Part shown: piece after piece, positions 23,393 through 39,389 of the stretch | How positions within the stretch are numbered: the stretch's first letter is position 1 | Layout: every line of letters starts with the position of its first letter | From: Rhynchonema sp. JSB1_4 | Taxonomy: Eukaryota > Nematoda > Chromadorea > Monhysterida > Xyalidae | Assembly (NCBI GenBank): GCA_030248065.1 | Contig: JASAMV010000885.1 | Location: 16,401-80,400, forward strand | Length of the DNA stretch: 64,000 bases | Direction of reading: 5' to 3' | Program-made: the position numbers and the translations under genes | Notes under the pieces: model-generated | Seen by the model: the letters and a program-made list of their open reading frames with translations, nothing else | Told to the model about the DNA's origin: nothing | Databases searched by the model: none

Positions 23393-23820
23393 CCCAATAC
23401 CCAATACCAATACCACCCAATACCAATACCAATACCAGTGTTTGGTATTGGTATTGGGTGTAATTCTGGTATTGGGTATTGGTATTGAAGCTGGCCTGGT
23501 ATTGGTATTGGGTTTGCCCAGGTATTGGGTTGGGTCAAAACCAATACCCAATACTAATCCAGAAAAACCCAATACCAAACCAATACCAAACCCAATACCT
23601 GACTCAAAACCCAATACCAAACCAATACCAAACCCAATACCAACCCAATACCAGACCAAAAACCCAATACCAAACCAATACTAAGACCAATACCCAATAC
23701 CCAATACCAATACCAACCCAATACTCAATACCAATACCAACCCAATACCAAACGCAATACCAGGCACTTCAGTAGTATTGATCTGGTATTGGGTATTGGT
23801 ATTGGTATTGGGTCTCACCC
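23393..23820. repeat. CCAATA/TATTGG microsatellite
   Basis: Irregular tandem CCAATAC/CCCAATAC units switch strand (GGTATTGGGTATTGG) several times. The same sequence recurs at about 24255-24276, 24680-24780, 26600-26815, 27231-27440, 28668-28712 and 29260-29515. Long frames across it encode only QYP/NTKP-type repeats and are not genes. Confidence 0.85.
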
Positions 23821-23821
23821 G

Positions 23822-24254
23822 CAGTGTAGTGGCTGGGGGGGATGGGGGGGGATTCCCCCCCCTAAGGAGTAGGTACCTTGCAACCACCCCTTGGGGGGGG
23901 ATGGGGGGGAAGGGTAGGTACCTTGCAACCACCCCGGAGGGTACCTTGCAACCATAAATTTATGGTTTTTATAGGCAAAAATGGGTGTTTTTCGACCTCA
24001 AAACCCCAAAAATCGCGCGCTCCGCGCGCAAACCTCCATATAATAGCTATTTTGGGCAAATTTTCGGCCAAAATGCAAAAAAGTACCATTTTTTGGCCAA
24101 ATTTGCAGTATAATGCATGCAAAAAACACCCTTTTTTCGGACCCCAGGGGTACCTTGCAATCTTCTGGAGGCTGGGTAGGGGGGTACCTTGCAACCATCT
24201 GGATCCATCCCCCCCCCAAGGGTACCTTGCAACCATTTGCCTGCCACTACACTG
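23822..24254. mobile_element. Family A MITE, 8-bp TSD
   Basis: TIRs CAGTGTAGTGGCTGGGGGG and CTGCCACTACACTG. Exact 8-bp duplication CTCACCCG (23814-23821, 24255-24262), which is not a microsatellite word and so is good proof of insertion. Same internal words and hairpin as 22949-23392, in the opposite orientation. Confidence 0.9.
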
Positions 24255-24276
24255 CTCACCCGGTATTGGTATTGGG

Positions 24277-24679
24277 CAGTGTAGTGGCAGGCAGATGGTT
24301 GCAAGGTACCCTTGGGGGGGATGGATCCAGATGGTTGCAAGGTACCCCCCTACCCAGCCTCCGGGAGGTTGCAAGGTACCCCTGAGGTCCGAAAAAAGGG
24401 TGTTTTTTGCATGCATTATACTGCAAATTTGGCCGAAAAATTGGTACTTTTTTGCATTTTGGCCGAAAATTTGCCTAAAATACCTATTATATGGTGGGGT
24501 TTTGAGGTCGAAAAACACCCATTTTTGCCTATAAAAACCATAAATTGACGGTTGCAAGGTACCCTCCGGGGTGGTTGCAAGGTACCTACCCTTCCCCCCC
24601 ATCCCCCCCAAGGGGTGGTTGCAAGGTACCTACTCCTTAGGGGGGAATCCCCCCCCATCCCCCCCCAGCCACTACACTG
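24277..24679. mobile_element. Family A MITE, 8-bp TSD
   Basis: TIRs CAGTGTAGTGGCAGG and CAGCCACTACACTG. Duplication GTATTGGG (24269-24276, 24680-24687). This copy lacks the CGCGCGC hairpin, showing an internal deletion between TATATGG and GGTTTTGAGG relative to its sisters. Confidence 0.85.
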
Positions 24680-24807
24680 GTATTGGGTATTGGTATTGGG
24701 TCACCAAATTGGTATTGGTATTGGGTATTGGGTATTGGTACAGGGCCGGTATTGGTATTGGGTGTCAAAAGTGGTATTGTGCCCAGGCCTAGACGGCAGT
24801 GTGTGTC

Positions 24808-24881
24808 GGTTCGCTAGCTCAGCGGCGAAGGCGTTGGACTCGTGCCTGTGGGACCGCTGGTTCGAGTCCCGCCGGCGCCGG
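24808..24881 (+). other. tRNA-like sequence with A and B boxes (possible SINE head)
   Basis: TAGCTCAGCGG (24815-24825) fits the pol III A box and GGTTCGAGTCC (24859-24869) fits the B box, at the usual spacing. An acceptor stem cannot be closed and the anticodon stem pairs poorly, so I do not call a functional tRNA. It may be a degenerate tRNA or the head of a tRNA-derived SINE. Confidence 0.55.
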
Positions 24882-25015
24882 TGAAATTTTTTGTTTTTTT
24901 GGCTTTGTTGGTTAAAACTAATTTATACATGCACAAAATGATGAGAAATAGTGTTTATAACAGTGAAATCGGGGTTGGGATGTCAAAACATAGCCATCAT
25001 TTTTGTTTGTTTTCT

Positions 25016-25112
25016 TGAGCTTAGCCTTAGGCTTAGGCTTTGGCTTAGGCTTAGGCCTAGGCTTGGGCTTAGGCTTAGGCCTACGCCTAGGCTTCTTGGG
25101 CTTGGGCTTAAA
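25016..25112. repeat. Interstitial telomere-like repeat (TTAGGC)
   Basis: Six exact TTAGGC units plus variants (TTTGGC, CTAGGC, TTGGGC) run in one orientation for about 95 bp. TTAGGC is the canonical nematode telomere repeat. The degeneracy and flanking unique sequence make it an internal relic, not a chromosome end. Confidence 0.75.
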
Positions 25113-25210
25113 CGTAATCTGAAGCGGCTGGCCTCAAAACGCCGTTTTCTGCCTTTTATAGGCGTGGATGATTTTCCAAAGATTTTTAACTCCTCTTCAT
25201 ATTTTTTGCG

Positions 25211-25600
25211 ATTTACCGTAAAACCTAAAATACAAGGGGGGCTGTATTTTTTCACTGACCCCTTTTAGGGGGGCTGTATTTTTTGGGGGGGCTCTATTTT
25301 TGGGGGGCTGTATTTTTTCGCTGCCCAAAATCTCAAAAAATGTTCCGCAAAATACCCCTAAAATGGAGTTCCGTCAGGGTGTTACTGGTCATTATTGAGT
25401 GTTCTTAGGTGCAGATCTTCCATAAAAGGCTTTACGTCATCATATACTCAACCACACACGTTGTACACAAGGTGTCTTATGCAAGAACTTGACTTTACGA
25501 CCCCCAAGCGGGGAGTTCCAAGTTGGGCTATATTTTTGGGGGGGCTCTATTTTTTCACTGACCCCTTTTAGGGGGGGGGCTCTATTTTAGGGAATACGTT
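25211..25600. repeat. Remnants of CCGTAAAAACC-type element
   Basis: TACCGTAAAACCTAAAATACA is followed by GGGGGGCTGTATTTTT and CACTGACCCCTTTTAGGGG words, in the same arrangement as the ends of 17713-18562 but without a clear partner end. Confidence 0.5.
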
Positions 25601-26186
25601 ATTTGAACCTATTTTTTTGGTTGAAAATTCATTGTTTATTTCCATGAAAAAGTCGTCAGATAGACCATACTGATCACTTACTTGCCGAATCCGTCAGAAA
25701 TTTTAGTATTTTTGACAAAAAATCCCTACTTTTTCAGTAAAATAAGTCACTTCAGATTCAGAAGCTTCGGGCCGGGGAATACCGTAAAAGCCTAAATACA
25801 GCCCCCCCCGGAATATAGCCCCCCCCCGCGGATACCCAAAATGAAAAATCTCGGATACCAGGGGGGGTTGCTCCCTAAAATAAAAAATCTCGGATACCCA
25901 GGGGGGGGGGGTTGTTCAAAAAAGGTCAATTTTTTAAGAGGAAAATCGAGCAAAATCGGTGTTGAAAGCGCAAAAATGGTCATTTTGGAGGTTATGCTTG
26001 CGCCAGCAAGCGATTTTGAGCATTTTGGAGGTAAAAATGGGCGATTTTTACGGTTTTCCGAAAATTTTTAGGGTAGGATACCCCTGGACAAAAAGTCAGG
26101 ATACCGGATACCCCTGGGTGAAAAAATCAAGATACCGGATACTAGGGGGGGTAACCCCCCTTCCCCCCCCAACGACACCACTGCCC

Positions 26187-26575
26187 CAGTGTAGTTCCTG
26201 GGGGGGAGGGGAGGTCCCCCCCTCGGGTACACTATCTCCCCCTCAGGTGGTACACTATCCCCCTATCTCCCCCTCCGGGTACACTATCTCCCCCAATTTT
26301 TGCCTAAAATAGCCATTTTTAGGCCTAAAATGGGCATTTTTAGGCCAAAAATGAGTGATTTTCAGGTCAATGTTCTCAAAAGTCGCCAAAATACCCTTTT
26401 TCTGAAGAATTTTTTCCAAAAAGGGGCAAAAATAGGTCAAATTTTCTACCTCAAAAAGTGACTTTTTCCTGAATTTGGGTCTTCCCCCCCCTTCCCCCCT
26501 CGGGGGTACACTATCTCCCCCTCCGAAAAAAACGGAGGGTCCGCTATCTCCCCCTCCGGACCAGGAACTACGCTG
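26187..26575. mobile_element. Family C MITE (word GGTACACTATCTCCCCC), left palindrome arm
   Basis: CAGTGTAGTTCCTGGGGGGG to CCGGACCAGGAACTACGCTG. Multiple GGTACACTATCTCCCCC words, and a core with GCCTAAAATAGCCATTTTT. Its mirror copy is at about 27467-27858. Confidence 0.8.
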
Positions 26576-26815
26576 ACCCCCCCCCAAACCCCCCCACCTC
26601 CAACACTGGTTTTGAGTCAGGTATTGGGTTTGTGTTGGTTTGGTATTGGGTTTTCCTGGATTAGTAATGGGTATTGGTTTTGACCTTGACCCAATACCTG
26701 GGCAAACCCAATACCAATACCTAATACCAATACCAGGCCAGCTTCAATACCAATACCCAATACCAGAATTAGACCCAATACTATTGGGTCTAATTCTGGT
26801 ATTGGGTATTGGTAC

Positions 26816-27230
26816 CAGTGTTGGAGGTGGGGGGGGGGGGTTTGGGGGGCTAGCCCCCCCAGTACAGTAGGTATCCCCCTCGAATGGTACAGTAGGTATC
26901 CCCCCGATGTTTGGCATGGTACAGTAGGTATCCCCCCCCCGATTTTCACCCCGGTACAGTAGGTATCCCCCCCCGGTTTTCCCCCAGAAGTGCCAATTTT
27001 TTGACCAAAATGGCCACGCGCGCAAATACTACGTTTTCACACGATTCCTCACATAAAAAACACATGAAAAATTTTCACCCCAAAACCTACCCCCCCCCCC
27101 CCCCCAACCCCCCCAAATCCCCCCCCTAGGTACATAACCCCCCCAGGCCATCGGCTCTGGTACAGTAGGTATCCCCCCTCTCCGAGCGCGGTACAGTAGG
27201 TATCCCCCCTCCAGAGTACCTCCAACACTG
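26816..27230. mobile_element. Family B MITE (word GTACAGTAGGTATCC) at palindrome centre
   Basis: TIRs CAGTGTTGGAGGTGGGGG and CTCCAACACTG. Six words GTACAGTAGGTATCCCCC occur in one orientation across the element. Its core is shorter than in other copies. It occupies the whole spacer of the palindrome. Confidence 0.8.
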
Positions 27231-27861
27231 GTACCAATACCCAATACCAGAATTAGACCCAATAGTATTGGGTCTAATTCTGGTATTGGGTATTGGTATT
27301 GAAGCTGGCCTGGTATTGGTATTAGGTATTGGTATTGGGTTTGCCCAGGTATTGGGTCAAGGTCAAAACCAATACCCAATACTAATCCAGGAAAACCCAA
27401 TACCAAACCAATACAAACCCAATACCTGACTCAAAACCAGTGTTGGAGGTGGGGGGGTTTGGGGGGGGGTCAGCGTAGTTCCTGGTCCGGAGGGGGAGAT
27501 AGCGGACCCTCCGTTTTTTTCGGAGGGGGAGATAGTGTAACCCCCAGGGGGGTAGGGGGGGGAAGAACCAAAATAAGGAAAAAGTCACTTTTTGAGGTAG
27601 AAAATTTGACCTATTTTTGCCCCTTTTTGGAAAAAATTCTTCAGAAAAAGGGTATTTTGGCGACTTTTGAGAACATTGACCTGAAAATCACTCATTTTTG
27701 GCCTAAAAATGCCCATTTTAGGCCTAAAAATGGCTATTTTAGGCAAAAATTGGGGGAGATAGTGTACCCGGAGGGGGAGATAGGGGGATAGTGTACCACC
27801 TGAGGGGGAGATAGTGTACCCGAGGGGGGACCTCCCCTCCCCCCCAGGAACTACACTGGGG

Positions 27862-28284
27862 CAGTGGTGTCGTTGGGGGGGGGGGAAGGGGGGTTACCCC
27901 CCCTAGTATCCGGTATCTTGATTTTTTCACCCAGGGGTATCCGGTATCCTGACTTTTTGTCCAGGGGTATCCTACCCTAAAAATTTTCGGAAAACCGTAA
28001 AAATCGCCCATTTTTGCCTCCAAAATGCTCAAAATCGCTTGCTGGCGCAAGCATAACCTCCAAAATGACCATTTTTGCGCTTTCAACACCGATTTTGCTC
28101 GATTTTCCTCTTAAAAAATTGACCTTTTTTGAACAACCCCCCCCCTGGGTATCCGAGATTTTTTATTTTAGGGAGCAACCCCCCCTGGTATCCGAGATTT
28201 TTCATTTTGGGTATCCGGTATCCGAAAATTTTGGATTTTGGGTATCCGGTATCCTGACTTTTTGATTTCCCAACGACACCACTG
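27862..28284. mobile_element. Family H MITE (word GGTATCCGGTATCC), 8-bp TSD
   Basis: TIRs CAGTGGTGTCGTTGGGGG and CCCAACGACACCACTG. Exact 8-bp duplication CACTGGGG (27854-27861, 28285-28292), made from the end of the neighbouring family C element. The core hairpin is CGCTTGCTGGCGCAAGC. The mirror copy in the left palindrome arm is truncated at 25839. Confidence 0.85.
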
Positions 28285-28710
28285 CACTGGGGGGGTAGCC
28301 CCCCCAGTACAGTAGGTATCCCCCTCACCTGGTACAGTAGGTATCCCCCCGATGTTTGGCACCGATTTTGCCCCAAAAGTGCCAATTTTTGACCAAAATG
28401 GCCAAAATTAGTGTAAAATCAGTGGTTTTGCCTCAAATTACCCAAAATTCGCGCGCTACGCGCGCAAATACTACGTTTTCACACGATTCCACACATAATT
28501 AAAACATTGAAAATTTTGACCCCAAAACCTAACCCCCCACCCCCCCCACACGCCCCCCTAGGTACATAACCCCCCAGGCCATCGGCTTTGGTACAGTAGG
28601 TATCCCCCCTCTCCGAGCGCGGTACAGTAGAAGTATCCCCCCCTCCAGAGTACCTCCAACACTGCTCAAAACCCAATACCAAACCAATACCAAACCCAAT
28701 ACCAACCCAA

Positions 28711-29245
28711 TATAGGCAATCCAGCCGCTGATGTCACCGCCGCGAAATCTACAGTATACCAGAGTCTGAGCCATTACACCGTTTTTCGACTTATACATGA
28801 AGCGATTTTTCTTTAGTTCAATGTTTATGCTGTTTCATGCCACGCAGCTGAGTACTGTGTAAGCCAAATGGCTCTAAAGAGGTACAATTTTATAACACAG
28901 GGAATTTTTCTTTGGGCCACAGTTTGAGATAGAGTTGCTCCACTAATTTTCACCAGCGTAAAAGTTATTGCTCTACAGCTAATGAACATCTTTTACGCTG
29001 GTCGAAATTAGTGGAGCAACTCTATCTCAAACTGTGGCCCAAAGAAAAATTCCCTGTGTTGTAAAAATGTACCTCTTTAGAGCTGAGTATAGAGCACTCA
29101 GCTCAGCCGCGCGGCTGAAAAGCAGCCTGAAACATTGAACTGCGTAAATATCGCTTCATGTCTAAGTCGAGAAGCGGTGGAACATCTCGGCCTCTGGTAT
29201 ACTGTAGATTTCGCGGTGGTGACATCAGCGGCTAGACTGCCTATA
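28711..29245. mobile_element. 535-bp fold-back MITE (TATAGGCA ends)
   Basis: Arms start TATAGGCAATCCAGCCGCTG and end in the inverted copy GCGGCTAGACTGCCTATA. Complementarity resumes in the inner 85 bp (CAGGGAATTTTTCTTTGGGC / GCCCAAAGAAAAATTCCCTG) around a short centre. It is inserted in CCAATA repeats. The ends are TA-compatible, like 2715-3045. Confidence 0.8.
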
Positions 29246-29626
29246 CCAGACCAACAACCCAATACCAAACCAATACTAAGACCAATACCCAATACCAATA
29301 CCGACCCAATACCCAATACTCAATACCAATACCAACCCAATACTAAACCCAATACCAGGCACTTCAGTAGTATTGATCTGGTATTGGGTATTGGTATTGG
29401 TATTGGGTCTCACCCGGTATTGGTATTGGGTATTGGTATTGGGTCACCAATTTGGTATTGGTATTGCGTATTGGTACAGGGCCGGTATTGGTATTGGGTG
29501 TCAAAAGTGGTATTGTGCCCAGGCCTATGCCCGGCCCGCCCCGCCCCGACCCTCCAAATCTCCGGCCTGGCCCGGCCCGGCCCGAGCCAAACGCCCAAAA
29601 TCGCGGCCCGATTGCGACCTCTGACC

Positions 29627-30018
29627 CAGTGTAGTTCCTGGTCCGGAGGGGGAGATAGCGGACCCTCCGTTTTTTTCGGAGGGGGAGATAGTGTACCTCC
29701 GAAGGGGGGAAGGGGGGGAAGACCCAAATTCGGGAAAAAGTCACTTTTTGAGGTAGAAAATTTGACCTATTTTTGCCCCTTTTTGGAAAAAATTCTTCAT
29801 AAAAAGGGTATTTTAGCGACTTTTGAGAACATTGACCTGAAAATCACACATTTTAGGCCTAAACATGCCCATTTTAGGCCTAAAAATGGCCATTTTAGGC
29901 AAAAATCGGGGGAGATAGTGTACCCGGAGGGGGAGATAGGGGGATAGTGTACCACCCGAGGGGGAGATAGCGCACCCGAGGGGAGGGGGGACCCCCCTCC
30001 CCCCCAGGAACTACACTG
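29627..30018. mobile_element. Family C MITE (word GAGATAGTGTACC), 8-bp TSD
   Basis: TIRs CAGTGTAGTTCCTGGTCCGG and CCCAGGAACTACACTG. Exact duplication CTCTGACC (29619-29626, 30019-30026). The host sequence is the CCCGATTGCGACCTCTG end of a GGCCCGG repeat. Confidence 0.9.
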
Positions 30019-30682
30019 CTCTGACCGGAACATTAATGGATCCGTTTTCCGTTCATGTCAGAGCCAGAGGTCGCAACGCAATCGGGCCGGGTTTGGCCGG
30101 CCTGGCCCGGCCCGAGCCCCCAAATCTCCGGCCCGGCCCGGCCCGAATCCCCAAATCTCCGGCCCAGCCTGACCCGGCCCGAATTTTTCGCTCAGATTTT
30201 ATTAACCAATTTTTGTCATAATTTTTGCGATTTTTTGGTTGAAAATTCATTGTTTTCCACGAAAAAGTCGTTAGATAGGCAATACTGATCACTTACTTGC
30301 CGAATCCGTCAGAAATTTTAGTATTGTTGACAAAAAATCCCTACTTTTTCAGTAAAATACCACAAAAACCTACGTGTGGTGTGGGCTGCACGTGGGCTGC
30401 GTGCGTGGGGCTGTGGGGCGGGGCTGTGTGGGTGGGCGGTGCGGGCTGAATAGGACGTCCCTATTCCGGGGGCTCTTTTTACGTTTTTACGGTAGTGTCT
30501 GTCGAAAATAGGACCCGGGCCGGAGCCGGGCGGGAGCGAGGAAGTGTTCCTCATCCAACGTCCTCGCAATACGCACATCGTTTGCCGCCCTTTCAGGCGA
30601 AACTAGGATACGAACTACCTGAGCTGGCAAAAAAAGATTCACATGTGAAAAACTGCAACGAAAAGTCACCACAACGTCAACG

Positions 30683-36182
<5,500 letters not shown>

Positions 36183-37069
36183 GCCGCAATTAGATTGGGC
36201 TGAAATCACCAAATTTAGTTTATTGTCATTCGTCTCCCTCCAGATACAAAGCTAATCATGCATCGTGGCGTGCTCGTTTACCTATCCCAAAGATTTTTTG
36301 ACTTTGACTTCCTGGTGGACAGTGTTTTTGACGATTTTAATAATCATCATTCGAATCGGTGCCATCGAAATACTTGCGTGAAGTCGAAATGTATTCGGTG
36401 CCTTTTACCAGAAAATATTAAAAACAGTCTTTGGCCATACGGTGTTTCCTGCGATGCAATGCCAACTGCCTCAAATTTGCCGTAACCGTGGTGCAATGAT
36501 GCTTGCTGCGCTGCGCACATTATGGGCTGTGAGATCAAACTATTGTTGTTATTTAGAAAGCCGGTGTTATTTTATTTCATCATTGCGTTTCATTCCATTT
36601 TGTTCAGATTTGAGTAAACGGGTACCAATTGTTATTCTGAATGATCTCGCGAGAAAATCTGTATTAATGCATCAAAATTGGTGACAATGAAAACTCGTTT
36701 TTACAACTGGTTCGAGTTTTATTTGACTCGTTGTTGTTGCTGCCTGTTGCTCTTTGTTGTGCTTAATGTTTCATTCGTTATTTTATTTTATAGTCCCTAT
36801 TCAGGCCTTAATCTAAAGTTGGTGCAGAATCCGGATTTCACTTACTTTGTTGTTCGATAAACATAAGTATCGTTTGTTTATGCGAATGGTATTTTTGCTG
36901 AAGTCGTTCATGGTGTGTATGCGACTCTGCCCCGAAATGGCATGACTATATCATTCATAAATCAATTGTGTCTTATTCGAGTGCCGAACGTGCCCCATTT
37001 TTCGCACAGGCGAAATCGACCCTTTCACTCGGATCGGAAGCTTTTCAATCAAGACCTTACCTTCCAGCC
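36183..37069. other. Intergenic region between the two LITAF-like genes
   Basis: About 0.9 kb, AT-rich, without recognisable exons, RNA genes or transposon ends. Confidence 0.5.
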
Positions 37070-38414
<1,345 letters not shown>

Positions 38415-39389
38415 AATGTAGTGGAAGAGAAAACGGCTGACTGGTTTGTGAAATATAAGTGGCACAAATCACTGAAATGTCAATTGTTAATCCCGGAAAA
38501 ATAATTATCAATTTTATTCTCCTGCGACTCTGCATACTCTTCTTGAATAATCGAGGTCGGTTTTCAAAATCAAGTACTTTTTTGAATTTGGGTTAATGCT
38601 TTTTAGCATCCAGTTCTATTCTTTGTGGCAAATATTCTAATCGATAGCAAATGTATGAACAATCTGCTACTGCAGTGCCTATCTCCGGTAAATGTGAGGT
38701 ACCAAACTCTATGCTTATATATGTTGTTGAACTTTGTATTTTCTGTGCTTCGTCACTATACTTGGGTTGCGGTGTTGACAAGTTTTTAGTCTTATTCGTG
38801 CAGTGTGCACTGTGCACTGTGAGATCGAGCTGTGAATCAATACGCATTGCTATACATGGTTAATAACGGGGTCTTCTTATTCTAAATTCTATGTGATTCC
38901 CAATTCTAATATCGTTATCCTAATTTGCAAACGAACTTCTATTTCATCCAGAATATCAATCTATCTTGAGCTTTTTTCCTGGCCTTCGAATTCAAAAGTC
39001 AGTTTTTTCTCACTTCATTAGCTCATAGTTTAGAGTAAAAGGTATTGCAGTGAAGTTTTCAAAAACTGGCTTGCTGCTTTCTCTTTCGCCTGTGTTTTGT
39101 TTTGTGATTCTCTGCTTTTAGAGATGTTTCGGAATTGAGGTTATGAACTGTTGATGTACATACAATTCATCACTAACTTTTAGCATTCTACATTGTTTTC
39201 ACATGCTCACAAGTTTATCATTCCCCTGTACATTTCGAATAAAGAAACATATTGCATTTCGCTAATTTCTTGATTTGTTTCTTTGTTTTTGTGTCAAACT
39301 TCGACGCTTCGCTGAACAAACAAGAAGCGTACTTTCATCTTTCATGACCGCTATAGCTACTTCTTGTGCGAAATGTTGGCTTTTCAGAA
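38415..39389. other. Intergenic region
   Basis: AT-rich sequence with no supported gene or repeat. Confidence 0.5.

Larger units (their letters stand above)
25839..28216. repeat. Large palindrome (about 0.98-kb arms, 415-bp spacer)
   Basis: The arm 25839-26815 is repeated inverted at 27231-28216 with few differences. Each arm contains, in order from the outside, part of a family H element, a family C element, and CCAATA microsatellite with AATTCTGGTATTGGG. The spacer 26816-27230 is a complete family B element whose outside flanks are reverse complements (ATTGGTAC / GTACCAAT) instead of direct repeats. Because older insertions are copied in both arms, the inverted duplication is younger than they are. 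Confidence 0.85.

Noticed and set aside
24808..24881. Functional tRNA gene
   Set aside because: A and B boxes are good, but the acceptor stem has several mismatches and the anticodon stem does not close, so I kept it only as tRNA-like.
25016..25112. Chromosome end / true telomere
   Set aside because: Units are degenerate, the tract is short, and ordinary sequence continues for tens of kb on both sides.
23339..29947. Long open frames with QYQ/NTKP/GIGIG repeats across the microsatellites
   Set aside because: They are translations of CCAATA/TATTGG arrays and MITE words, open in several frames on both strands, with no splice or start context.
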